DNA from: CAZPUS01 sp964589825
GTDB taxonomy: Bacteria; Fibrobacterota; Chitinivibrionia; Chitinivibrionales; WJKA01
Direction of reading: 5' to 3'
Assembly: GCA_964589825.1 (NCBI GenBank)
Contig: CAZPUS010000035.1
Location: 1 to 27,683 of the forward strand
DNA: 27,683 bases
This document shows positions 7,901 to 16,406 of this stretch, one piece after another. The translations under genes and the position numbers were made by a program. The first letter of the stretch is position 1. Each line of letters starts with the position of its first letter. The notes beneath the pieces were generated by a model. That model was not told where the DNA came from and searched no databases. It saw only the letters and a program-made list of their open reading frames with translations.

Positions 7901-8746
7901 ATGGTACCTGTACGCAGCTATTCGGCACTCGGCCTGCAGCTGTCGAATTTTTATCAGACAACGAAAAAGCAGATGGCAGGCTCGTTGCTGCGACTTACCT
8001 CAGGGAAAAAGGTGCTCAATCCCAGTGATAATATAGGCAACTATATCCGCGGGAAGAATTTTGAGACCAAGTACAGAAATTACGAGCCGATCAAGACAAA
8101 TCTGCAGGAGTGGCAAACTACCCTGGGGGTTGCGGAGGATAGCGGGGATGCTGTCTATGATATGCTCATCAGGCTCAAGGAGCTGGCGAATATGTCTGCA
8201 CAAAGCTCCGATGCGGACGAACAGGATGCATACAATGACGAATTCCAGCAAATCGTGGATGATATCGAAAGTACGAGGAATAATACCACGTATAATGGCT
8301 ATGCCCTGCTCAATAACAGCGGTTCTCTCGCCACAATAAACTTAGATGATGCCTCAGGTACCGCGAATACGTTGGACATTACGCTTGGAAAAGCCATTAC
8401 CGACGCAAATTTCGATGCTCCAAACGGCCTTCAGGGTTCGGATATCAGCAGTACCGGAGATACCAATGATGCGTTGTCTGATGTGGAAGCCGCACTCGAT
8501 GATGTCGAAACATTTTTAAGTAATGTCGCGGGAAAAAATGTTGCGGTGGAATCGCATCTCAACATTACCGATTCGATAATGGAAAATGCCGAAAGCGCCC
8601 GATCCAATCTTATGGATGTGGAAGAGGCCAGGGAGATGATAGAGTACACCAAATACAACATCAGACAGCAGGCGACGATGGCGATGATTTCACAGGCAAA
8701 CATGTCGCGCAGCAGTATACTCGCGTTGTACGGCAATATGCAGTGA
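7901..8746 (+). CDS. Flagellin
   Basis: A 281-aa flagellin consisting essentially of D0/D1 with a short middle region. The N-terminal block has LLRLTSGKKVLNPSDNIGNY in place of the usual RLSSGxRINxAxDD, and MLIRLKELANMSAQ matches the conserved D1 helix. The C-terminal block is NAESARSNLMDVEEAREM...ISQANMSRSSILALYGNMQ, the typical export/polymerisation helix, although it ends in YGNMQ rather than LLQ. SD AGGGAGGTG precedes the ATG by about 6 nt. The gene is under a sigma-28 promoter. The shortness and lack of a D2/D3 insertion are normal for small flagellins. No chaperone or cap gene adjoins it. Confidence 0.93.
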   Translation: MVPVRSYSALGLQLSNFYQTTKKQMAGSLLRLTSGKKVLNPSDNIGNYIRGKNFETKYRNYEPIKTNLQEWQTTLGVAEDSGDAVYDMLIRLKELANMSAQSSDADEQDAYNDEFQQIVDDIESTRNNTTYNGYALLNNSGSLATINLDDASGTANTLDITLGKAITDANFDAPNGLQGSDISSTGDTNDALSDVEAALDDVETFLSNVAGKNVAVESHLNITDSIMENAESARSNLMDVEEAREMIEYTKYNIRQQATMAMISQANMSRSSILALYGNMQ

Positions 8747-8767
8747 TACCGGTGATGCTGCGTAGCA

Positions 8768-8879
8768 CGGGAGACAGCAGACGGTTGCGTTGATGAAGCG
8801 GTCTCCCGCCATCTGGGCATGCTGCTGCATCGATTGTTGCACTTAAATCATAGGTCATACTCGATTCAGGTTAGTATGA
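8768..8879 (+). other. Two perfect hairpins downstream of flagellin
   Basis: CGGGAGAC (8768-8775) pairs with GTCTCCCG (8801-8808), and TCATACT (8855-8861) pairs with AGTATGA (8873-8879). Neither is followed by a T run, so they are not classical terminators, but they may protect the 3' end of the flagellin mRNA. No coding region is seen from 8747 to 8971. Confidence 0.4.
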
Positions 8880-8971
8880 GCCGTCTTGTATGCCTGAGCT
8901 TTCCGGGGAAGTGGCCAGGTGGTGTGTAGAAGCGGGCTGCAATTACACGGCTCTATTCACTAGCTGCTTTG

Positions 8972-9142
8972 TATACGTCTGTGCCATAGTCATCGGATTG
9001 ATGACGTTCCTCCATAACCATTTCGCCATATTCCGGGCATGTATGAACTCGCTTCGTTCAGACATGCATACATGCTGTTTCCGAAATACGGCTCAATACT
9101 CGGAAAATGTCATCAATCCGATGACTATGGCACAGACGTATA
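8972..9142. repeat. Palindromic element with 34-bp perfect terminal inverted repeats (MITE-like)
   Basis: Bases 8972-9005 are the exact reverse complement of 9109-9142 (34 of 34). Inside, the two halves are partly complementary as well, for example GCCATATTCCGG against CCGAAATACGGC. The centre has CATGTATGAAC and GTTCAGACATG around a TCGCTTC apex, so the whole 171 bp can fold into one long hairpin. Both ends read TATACGTCTG, so a TA target duplication is possible, as in Tc1/mariner-IS630-type miniature elements. It encodes no convincing protein. A transcribed hairpin of regulatory use is the alternative. Confidence 0.75.
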
Positions 9143-9174
9143 GTCTACAGAAGAGGTAGGGATTTGTTTTGTGC

Positions 9175-9241
9175 AGATCACTGTATGCGGTGATCTTTCC
9201 CTGACACGGCTTCGTGTACCTGTGCTCTTACCCTTTTGGTA
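9175..9241 (+). other. Cluster of short hairpins before the assembly gap
   Basis: Three perfect small stems stand in a row: AGATCAC/GTGATCT (9175-9181 with 9190-9196, followed by TTT), ACACG-GCTT-CGTGT (9204-9217) and TTACC/GGTAA (about 9230-9242). The first could act as a weak terminator. I see no gene or recognised RNA between 9143 and 9388. Confidence 0.3.
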
Positions 9242-9388
9242 ACGACTGTCGCACTATTTCAGGCAAAGGTATCCAGTGTAAATGAGTAACGGTACTTTCC
9301 ATCGCGTCCAGATACGATACCGATGCTGACAGTGACGCCACGTGCGGTGCATGCCACTTATAGGTTATGCGCATTCATCGCACACATA

Positions 9389-9488
9389 NNNNNNNNNNNN
9401 NNNNNNNNNNNNNNNNNNNNNNNNNNNNNNNNNNNNNNNNNNNNNNNNNNNNNNNNNNNNNNNNNNNNNNNNNNNNNNNNNNNNNNNN
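9389..9488. other. Assembly gap (100 N)
   Basis: Exactly 100 N, the usual placeholder for a scaffold gap of unknown length. It removes the start of the E2 gene and any promoter, and may hide further genes. Adjacency of the two sides is therefore only as good as the scaffolding. Confidence 0.98.
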
Positions 9489-10721
9489 GAATCGCCGGTT
9501 GCAGGTACGTTGCTGGCGACATTTTTCGACGAGGACGCCGAGGTTCCCGTAATGACCAATGTCGCGGTAGTTGGAGAACCGGGCGAGGATGTGGAACAAT
9601 TCCGCCCCGGTGAATCAGGATCCGGCAGCGGGGGAGAAAGCACGGAATCACAACCGCAGAAAAATGCCGATACGCCGCAGCAGGAGGGAACCTCCGCTCA
9701 GCCTGCCCCAACGCCAAAGAGTGTCCAAAAGAACACGCAGTCAGCCCCTGCCGTGACTCAGTCGGAGACTGGCATATCACCGCGTGCACGTATGCGGGCA
9801 GAAGAACGTGGAAGTGTAATTGACAGTGATGCAAAAGGTACCGGCCCGGGAGGACGAATTATCGAACGAGATGTGCTTGCTATGACGCCCGGTACAAAAA
9901 CAGCATACGCTCGTGCGCAACAGGAAGGGTTGCAGGCACCTGCACAAGGTAGCGGTATCGGCGGTCGTGTTCAGCGGGACGATCTGATTGCCCCAGCACC
10001 TTCCGCGTCGGGGGTACAGTCGGATGCCTACAAAACCGTCAAGCTGAGCAATATGCGAAAGATCATCGCGGACAGAATGCACTCGTCGCTGCAGCAGACT
10101 GCGCAGCTTACAATGCACTCGAGCGCGGACGCCAGAGAGCTGCTTGCATTCCGCAAAAAGATTAAGGAAAAAGGGGAACAGCTGGGAATCGGGAAGATAT
10201 CGGTCACCGATGTGATCACCTATACCGTCAGCAGAGTGCTGCTGCGGCATCCCGGACTCAACGCACTTTTTGAAAACGATGAGTATCGACAGTTTTCGCA
10301 CGTTCACCTTGCCATGGCGGTCGATACACCCCGTGGACTGATGGTTCCGGTGGTTCACAAGGCGGACCGTCTTTCGCTTTCCACGCTGGCGGTCGAATTC
10401 AAGACACGCATAGAGCAGTGCAGAGAAGGAAGTATCGATCCAGATCTTTTATCCGGTGGTACGTTTACGGTTTCGAACCTTGGTACGTTCGGGGTCGAAT
10501 ATTTCACACCCATACTCAATCCGCCGCAGGTCGCGTTGCTGGGTATCAATGCCATCACACCCAAAGCGGTGGGTAGTGAAGAAGAAGGATATGAAATCGC
10601 ACCGCACATAGGTCTTTCGCTTACCATAGACCATCGTGTGGTAGACGGTGCGCCCGCGGCGCGTTTTCTCAAAGATATGGTAACGACGCTTGAAAATATC
10701 ACATTATCCTTTTGTCTGTAA
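9489..10721 (+). CDS. 2-oxoacid (pyruvate) dehydrogenase E2, dihydrolipoyl acyltransferase, 5' truncated by gap
   Basis: 410 residues are visible. The frame opens at the gap edge with ESPVAGTLLATFF, the second half of a lipoyl domain; the DKA lipoyl-lysine lies in the gap. A Pro/Ser/Gln/Glu-rich linker follows. A peripheral-subunit-binding domain comes next (SPRARMRAEERG...GTGPGGRIIERDVLA). A second, more degenerate copy follows (AYARAQQEGLQAP...GSGIGGRVQRDDLIA). The C-terminal catalytic domain has GGTFTVSNLGTFGVEYFTP and the active-site DHRVVDG. E2 forms the complex core and transfers the acyl group from lipoyl to CoA. The gene is followed by E3 and E1, which supports a pyruvate dehydrogenase complex. 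The two tandem E3/E1-binding modules are less common. Confidence 0.92.
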   Translation, partial: ESPVAGTLLATFFDEDAEVPVMTNVAVVGEPGEDVEQFRPGESGSGSGGESTESQPQKNADTPQQEGTSAQPAPTPKSVQKNTQSAPAVTQSETGISPRARMRAEERGSVIDSDAKGTGPGGRIIERDVLAMTPGTKTAYARAQQEGLQAPAQGSGIGGRVQRDDLIAPAPSASGVQSDAYKTVKLSNMRKIIADRMHSSLQQTAQLTMHSSADARELLAFRKKIKEKGEQLGIGKISVTDVITYTVSRVLLRHPGLNALFENDEYRQFSHVHLAMAVDTPRGLMVPVVHKADRLSLSTLAVEFKTRIEQCREGSIDPDLLSGGTFTVSNLGTFGVEYFTPILNPPQVALLGINAITPKAVGSEEEGYEIAPHIGLSLTIDHRVVDGAPAARFLKDMVTTLENITLSFCL

Positions 10722-10745
10722 TACCTGAAAAAAGAGGAATTGTTT

Positions 10746-12104
10746 ATGTATGACGTACTGGTTCTGGGTGGTGGACCCGGGGGATCGCATGCAGCAAAAA
10801 AAGCGGTAGAGTATGGGTATTCCTGCGCAATTGCCGAGCAGGAGCATTTCGGAGGCGTCTGTCTCAATGAAGGATGTATTCCTACCAAAACGTTGCTTCA
10901 TTCGGCCAAACTTTTCGAGCACGCCACCGAGAGCAGCGAATTCGGAGTGACCGTGCAAAACGCTTCATTCGATCTTTCTCAGGCGGTTTCGCGAAAAGAT
11001 TCTATTGTTAAAAAACTTCGCAAAGCGAATGAGTCGGGCGTTAAAAAAAGCGGAGCCGATATTTTTCACGGTACCGGGACCATAGAATCGTATTCAAAAG
11101 AGAAAATAACTGCACGGGTGAACGAAACCGTCATCGAGGCGAAAAACTGTATCGTATGTACAGGATCGGACGCAATTCGTCTTCCTATTCCCGGGGCTGA
11201 CCTGGAGTACGTAGGAACCAACCGGGAAATCCTCTCGCTTAAAGAACTACCGGAAAAAATGGTAGTGATCGGCGGAGGGATAATCGGGCTTGAATTCGCG
11301 TCGCTGTTTTCCGCGATCGGCTCGCAGGTTCATGTAATTGAGATGCTGCCGTCCATTGGCGGCCAGATGGATCCCGAGATTGTCTCCACTCTGCAAAAGC
11401 AGATGCAGAAAAAAGGTGTTACCTTTCATCTGAATGCAAAAGTTGAAAAAATTGAAGATCATAACGTCTTTTATACGGATGAAAACGGAAAAAAAGACCA
11501 TGTGGGTGCCGATTATGTACTTATGAGCGTGGGTCGGCGACCGCGGGGCAAAGAGGCAGGGCTCGATGCATTGCCGCTGCAGTGTGAGAAAAACGCAATT
11601 GTGGCGGATGAATACGGCAGGACAAATCTGCCAAACATCTATGTGGTGGGTGATGTCAACGGCAAAAGCATGCTGGCGCACACCGCAACCAGGGAGGCCG
11701 ATGCATGTGTCGATGCACTGCGTGGGGTAAAAACCAGGGTTAATTACGATACTATTCCGCAGGTCATATACACGCATCCGGAAGTCGCGAGTGTGGGACT
11801 TTCCAAGCAGGAGGCGGAGAATCGCGGCTACGATGTGGTGACTTCGACCCTTCCGATGACCTATTCGGGTCGCTATATGGCAGAGGCGGAGCGCGGCAGA
11901 GGCTTTGTGAAGGTTGTTGCTGACCGTGAATACGGGACGGTTCTGGGAATACATATGATCGACGGGAATTGCTCTGAGCTGCTTTACAGCGCATGCGTCA
12001 TTGTCGAAGCGCAGCTTCGGGTGCAGGACGTTAAAGATATCGTATGCGCCCATCCGACCATTTCCGAAATAATCAAAGACGCTATTGAATCTCTGAAAAT
12101 ATAA
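10746..12104 (+). CDS. lpdA: Dihydrolipoyl dehydrogenase (E3)
   Basis: A 452-aa flavoprotein that reoxidises dihydrolipoamide with NAD+. The FAD motif is VLVLGGGPGGSHAA at the N-terminus and the redox disulfide is Cys39/Cys44 in GGVCLNEGCIPTK. The NAD motif is MVVIGGGIIGLEFAS, the second FAD contact is NIYVVGDVNG, and the C-terminal catalytic dyad region is CAHPTISE. I chose ATG 10746, with AAAGAGG ending 8 nt upstream, over the in-frame TTG at 10740. It lies 24 nt after E2 and 36 nt before E1 in one operon, so it is probably dedicated to this complex and possibly shared with others. Confidence 0.95.
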   Translation: MYDVLVLGGGPGGSHAAKKAVEYGYSCAIAEQEHFGGVCLNEGCIPTKTLLHSAKLFEHATESSEFGVTVQNASFDLSQAVSRKDSIVKKLRKANESGVKKSGADIFHGTGTIESYSKEKITARVNETVIEAKNCIVCTGSDAIRLPIPGADLEYVGTNREILSLKELPEKMVVIGGGIIGLEFASLFSAIGSQVHVIEMLPSIGGQMDPEIVSTLQKQMQKKGVTFHLNAKVEKIEDHNVFYTDENGKKDHVGADYVLMSVGRRPRGKEAGLDALPLQCEKNAIVADEYGRTNLPNIYVVGDVNGKSMLAHTATREADACVDALRGVKTRVNYDTIPQVIYTHPEVASVGLSKQEAENRGYDVVTSTLPMTYSGRYMAEAERGRGFVKVVADREYGTVLGIHMIDGNCSELLYSACVIVEAQLRVQDVKDIVCAHPTISEIIKDAIESLKI

Positions 12105-12140
12105 CGCGTATCGATTCACTCGTATAATAAAAGGAGAGTT

Positions 12141-14612
12141 ATGCCCAAGTCACAATTTGTCGATCCCAAAAAGGTACGTGCAAAAACACAAATAAGCTTT
12201 TCGGATATTGCGGTAAACACTTATAATAAAAGCATTACGACCGAAGCGAAAAAACTCTCGAAAAAAGCACTTATTCGAGCGTATAGAGACATGTGCATTA
12301 TCAGAGAATTCGAGAGTATGCTCAACAGTATAAAAACAGAGGGCGAATACGGTGGTATCGCCTATAATCACCCGGGACCTGCGCATCTTTCTATCGGTCA
12401 GGAAGCCTCTGCAGTAGGGCAGGCGATGGCACTGGACGTAGAAGACGTGATCCTCGGCTCACACAGAAGCCACGGAGAAGTACTCGCAAAAGGGCTCGCG
12501 GCCATTGAACAACTCAATGAGAACGAACTCGACACTATAATGAGTTCCTATTTTGGCGGGAATATCCGTCGAGTTGTCGAAAAGAACAACAAGGTCGATT
12601 CAGTAAAAGAGTTGGCAGTCGATTTTCTTATTTATGGCGCACTCGCGGAAATTTTTGCGCGCGAAACCGGGTTTAACAAGGGGCTTGGCGGATCGATGCA
12701 TATGTTTTTCCCTGATTTCGGTATTTTCCCAAACAACGCGATCGTTGGTGGATCAGCCGATGTGTCGGTAGGTGTGGCTTTGTTCAAGAAATGTAACAGA
12801 AAGCCGGGTATCGTCGTAGCCAATATCGGCGACGGATCCCTGGGATGCGGACCGGTATGGGAAGCGCTTCATCTGGCCACCATGGGACAATACAAAACGC
12901 TGTGGGAAGGTGAGTATAAAGGCGGACTCCCGCTGATTTTCAATTTTATGAACAATCATTACGGAATGGGCGGACAGACCAGAGGGGAAACAATGGGTTT
13001 TGAGGCGCTCTCGCGCGCAGGAGCGGGTATTAATGTAGATCAGATGCATTCCGAGACAATTGACGGATACAATCCTCTGGCCGTACGCGATGCGTTCGAG
13101 CGAAAGAAAAAGACAGCGGTACAGGGCAAAGGCCCGTGCCTTCTCGATACGATCACGTATCGTATTTCGGGGCATTCCCCATCGGACGCCTCCTCCTACC
13201 GTGAAAAAGAGGAAATCAAAACATGGCAGGAGGACGATTCGATCGTTGCATTCGGAGAACAGCTCGTGAAAAACGGGTTGTGCAAAGAGGACGATTTATC
13301 CGTTATGCGTGAGGATGCAAAATCGCTTATTGTCAAGGCGCTCGGAAAGGCGACGGATGAATCGCTGTCCCCATATATGGATGCCTATAACAATCCGGAT
13401 GCAATCGGCGATCTTATGTTTTCGAACAAACGTGTGGAAAAGTGGGATGACAGGGAGTGCGAAGTCAATCATCCCATGGAAGAGAATCCGCGTGTCAAAC
13501 AGATCGCAAAACGCAGCAGAAAAGGCGTGGATGAGAACGGGAAACCGCTCTCCAAGGGACGGGCCGTTCAAATGAGAGACGCCATTTTCGAGGCGATTAT
13601 TCACACGTTCTATACCGATCCTACCTGCATTGCCTATGGTGAGGAAAACCGTGACTGGGGCGGGGCGTTTGCCGTATACCGCGGGCTTACCGAAGCGCTT
13701 CCGTATCACAGACTTTTCAACACCTCGATATCAGAAGGTGCGATTGTCGGTTCTGCCACCGGCTACGGTATGTGCGGGGGCCGTGCAATCGTCGAGCTCA
13801 TGTACTGCGATTTTCTCGGAAGAGCGGGAGATGAAGTTTTCAACCAGCTGCCCAAATGGCAGGCTATGAGCGCCGGAATTCTTAAAATGCCGGTTATCGT
13901 CCGTGTATCGGTTGGCTCCAAATACGGGGCTCAGCATTCCCAGGACTGGACCAGCCTCTGCACCCATGTTCCCGGTCTGAAGGTTATGTTTCCGGCTACT
14001 CCGTACGATGCGAAGGGCTTGCTGCATGCCGCATTGCGTACCAGTGACCCGGTTATCTTTTTTGAATCCCAGCGTATTTACGATATCGGGGAGCAGTTTA
14101 ATCCGGAGGGCGTGCCGCAGGATCCGTACGAAATCGAAATCGGAGATCCGTCAATAAAACGGGAAGGAAAAGACGTTACCATTATTACCGTTGGTGCGAC
14201 TCTCTATACCGCGGTTAAAGCGGCCGATACCCTGTCACAAACCTATGGCATGGAAGCCGAGCTTATCGACCTTCGCACTCTCAGCCCGCTCGATTATACA
14301 AAGATAGTCGAGTCGGTGAAAAAGACAGGAAGAGTGGTCCTCAGCAGTGATGCGTGCCAGCGCGGTTCGTATCTCAATGACGTGGCGCAGAATATCTCGG
14401 AGCTTGCGTTCGATTATCTTGACGCGCCGCCGGTCGTGGTTGGATCGCGCAACTGGATTACACCGGCAAAAGAACTCGAACATACCTTCTTCCCTCAGCC
14501 CGACTGGATTATCGATGCGATTCACGAACGTATCGTTCCTCTTGAAGGGCATACCTCTCGGAACAATTTTTCTTCCAGTGAAAAAATGCGATTGAGCAAA
14601 AAAGGCGTGTAG
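12141..14612 (+). CDS. Fused 2-oxoacid (pyruvate) dehydrogenase E1 alpha-beta
   Basis: An 823-aa single-chain E1. The alpha half (about 40-440) contains the ThDP motif GDG (230-232) to NN (271-272) and the loop RISGHSPSDASSYR. The spacing between GDG and NN is 38 residues, longer than the usual mid-twenties to thirty, owing to an insert around KTLWEGEYKGG. The beta half (about 455-800) has the acidic AYGEENRDWGG, EGAIVGSATGYGM, and GAQHSQD with the catalytic His region. An SD, AAGGAG, is 5-6 nt before the ATG. Fused E1 chains are known in several bacterial groups. It decarboxylates the 2-oxoacid and acylates E2; pyruvate is most likely, though branched-chain substrates are not excluded. Confidence 0.92.
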   Translation: MPKSQFVDPKKVRAKTQISFSDIAVNTYNKSITTEAKKLSKKALIRAYRDMCIIREFESMLNSIKTEGEYGGIAYNHPGPAHLSIGQEASAVGQAMALDVEDVILGSHRSHGEVLAKGLAAIEQLNENELDTIMSSYFGGNIRRVVEKNNKVDSVKELAVDFLIYGALAEIFARETGFNKGLGGSMHMFFPDFGIFPNNAIVGGSADVSVGVALFKKCNRKPGIVVANIGDGSLGCGPVWEALHLATMGQYKTLWEGEYKGGLPLIFNFMNNHYGMGGQTRGETMGFEALSRAGAGINVDQMHSETIDGYNPLAVRDAFERKKKTAVQGKGPCLLDTITYRISGHSPSDASSYREKEEIKTWQEDDSIVAFGEQLVKNGLCKEDDLSVMREDAKSLIVKALGKATDESLSPYMDAYNNPDAIGDLMFSNKRVEKWDDRECEVNHPMEENPRVKQIAKRSRKGVDENGKPLSKGRAVQMRDAIFEAIIHTFYTDPTCIAYGEENRDWGGAFAVYRGLTEALPYHRLFNTSISEGAIVGSATGYGMCGGRAIVELMYCDFLGRAGDEVFNQLPKWQAMSAGILKMPVIVRVSVGSKYGAQHSQDWTSLCTHVPGLKVMFPATPYDAKGLLHAALRTSDPVIFFESQRIYDIGEQFNPEGVPQDPYEIEIGDPSIKREGKDVTIITVGATLYTAVKAADTLSQTYGMEAELIDLRTLSPLDYTKIVESVKKTGRVVLSSDACQRGSYLNDVAQNISELAFDYLDAPPVVVGSRNWITPAKELEHTFFPQPDWIIDAIHERIVPLEGHTSRNNFSSSEKMRLSKKGV

Positions 14613-14879
14613 CAGATGATTACGGGATGGGGTGAGGAACGTGGGAATGGGTAAGGTCCAGGTGTTAGTTGACAAATACGATTTGATTCGCAACGGCACA
14701 AGTTCGGTGTGCAGGGCGCACGTGTGCTATGGTATGTTTAAAAATTTCATTTTGTGTTGTATTATGTGTGTGACATGTTATATTTTTATTTTCAATCTAT
14801 CGGGGTATTCCAGAGATTTCCTGCCATTATTGTATCGAGTACGCAGATCAAGCTGACAAGTGAAAACACTAAACCCAAC

Positions 14880-15050
14880 ACGTTATCCATTATAAATAAT
14901 TCGGTTACCTGTGAAATAACAGGCGCGGGTAAGCGCCTATTCTCTGCATTATGTATTGTGGCCATACATAGTTGAAATGTACGTAATTAGTGCTGTGATT
15001 TATAACCTAAACATTGAGAAACGATTGTCCTGTAACAATCGAGTGGAGTT
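14880..15050 (+). promoter_or_regulatory. Structured leader upstream of rho with overlapping hairpins
   Basis: Four perfect stems are visible. CCTGT/ACAGG (14908-14912 with 14919-14923) and AGGCGC/GCGCCT (14921-14926 with 14933-14938) share 14921-14923 and so exclude each other. TATGTAT/ATACATA is at 14950-14956 with 14964-14970. CGATTGT/ACAATCG is at 15022-15028 with 15035-15041 and ends 2-3 nt before the SD. Rho autoregulates in its leader in E. coli; a similar role here is inference. The rest of the 444-nt intergenic region 14613-15056 shows no gene. Confidence 0.5.
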
Positions 15051-15056
15051 TGCAAC

Positions 15057-16307
15057 ATGAATGTGTCAGAGCTGAAGTCCAAGTCGATCGAGGAGTTAAA
15101 CCGGCTTGCAGTGGAACTGAAGGTAGAGGACCATCGTAGTCTTACCAAACAGGATCTTATATTCAAGATCGTACACGCCTCGGGTGCAAAAAACGGACGA
15201 ATAATGGCGGGCGGCGTGATCGAGATTATGCCTGACGGGTTCGGGTTTTTGCGCTCACCGTCGAACAATTACCTCAGCGGTCAGGACGATATATACGTTT
15301 CACCATCACAGATAAATAAATTCCACCTGAAAACGGGTGACACCGTTCGTGGTGAAGTACGTGCTCCCAAAGAAGGAGAGCGGTATTTTGCACTGCTGCG
15401 CGTTGAAGACATCAACTACGAGAGCCCTGAAGAGTGCCAGAAAAAGATCAACTTCGATAACCTGACACCTATGTTTCCGGAAGAGCGGTTCAATCTCGAG
15501 TTCGATCCCAAAGAATCTGCCACGCGTATCATGAATATGATGATTCCTATTGGTAAAGGCCAGCGAGGGCTCATTGTGGCACCTCCCAGGGCGGGAAAAA
15601 CGATACTGCTGAAAAGTATCGCTAATGCGATAATAAAGAATCATCCCGAAGTCTTCGTGATTATACTTCTTATCGACGAGCGCCCTGAAGAGGTGACCGA
15701 TATGGAACGCTCGGTTAAGGATGCGGAGATCGTCAGTTCCACTTTCGATGAAATGGCGGAACGACATGTCGCCGTGGCTGATATGGTGATAGAACGTGCT
15801 CGTCGCCTTGTCGAGCATCAGCGTGATGTCGTGATCCTTCTTGACAGTATTACCAGATTTTCGCGTGCACACAATACGGTGGCACCACACTCGGGCAGAA
15901 TCCTTTCCGGTGGTATTGATTCACAGGCGCTTTACAAACCCAAACGGTTTTTTGGTGCAGCTCGTAATATCGAGCAGGGCGGGAGTCTTACCATTATCGC
16001 GACAGCCCTGATCGAGACCGGCAGCAGAATGGACGAGGTTATCTTTGAAGAATTCAAGGGTACCGGTAATATGGAATTAATTCTCGATCGTAAGATCGCC
16101 GAGCGTCGCGTATTTCCGGCGATCGATATTATGCGCTCCGGGACACGGAAAGAAGAGCTGCTGCTCAGTGAAGAAGAGCGCAACCGCATGTGGGTCCTGC
16201 GCAAATTTCTCGCGACCATGACACCGGTCGAAATGATGGAATTTCTCAACGAAAAGATACTCAGCACCAAGACCAACACCAAATTTCTTGAAGTAATGAA
16301 AAGTTAG
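15057..16307 (+). CDS. rho: Transcription termination factor Rho
   Basis: A 416-aa hexameric RNA helicase of normal length. The N-terminal helical domain begins MNVSELKSKSIEELNRLA. The cold-shock-like RNA-binding fold contains GFGFLRSP and DDIYVSPSQINKF. Walker A is APPRAGKT with Lys181, the same number as in E. coli. Walker B is VVILLDSITR, the Q-loop region has SGGIDSQALYKPKRFFGAARN, and the R-loop region is FKGTGNMELILDRK. TGGAG (15044-15048) is the SD, 8 nt before the ATG. It appears to be a single transcription unit with its own structured leader. Confidence 0.98.
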   Translation: MNVSELKSKSIEELNRLAVELKVEDHRSLTKQDLIFKIVHASGAKNGRIMAGGVIEIMPDGFGFLRSPSNNYLSGQDDIYVSPSQINKFHLKTGDTVRGEVRAPKEGERYFALLRVEDINYESPEECQKKINFDNLTPMFPEERFNLEFDPKESATRIMNMMIPIGKGQRGLIVAPPRAGKTILLKSIANAIIKNHPEVFVIILLIDERPEEVTDMERSVKDAEIVSSTFDEMAERHVAVADMVIERARRLVEHQRDVVILLDSITRFSRAHNTVAPHSGRILSGGIDSQALYKPKRFFGAARNIEQGGSLTIIATALIETGSRMDEVIFEEFKGTGNMELILDRKIAERRVFPAIDIMRSGTRKEELLLSEEERNRMWVLRKFLATMTPVEMMEFLNEKILSTKTNTKFLEVMKS

Positions 16308-16406
16308 CGTCTTGACATAGTGGTTGTTGCAGCAAAAAAACGCTGCGTGCGGATATCTGCGGAGTGTGACAATAAAAGCGTGAGGTTCAGGTAGAAAGAC
16401 GTGTAT

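Noticed and set aside
8972..9142. Integron attC site
   Set aside because: No RYYYAAC/GTTRRRY core ends, and the 34-bp perfect arms are unlike attC, which is imperfect with extrahelical bases.
8890..9159. 89-codon open frame across the palindromic element
   Set aside because: It is generated by the inverted repeat itself, has no SD and no protein-like pattern.
14632..14856. 74-codon frame between E1 and rho with a hydrophobic Cys-rich middle
   Set aside because: It starts at GTG without an SD, and its composition looks like translated AT-rich leader DNA.
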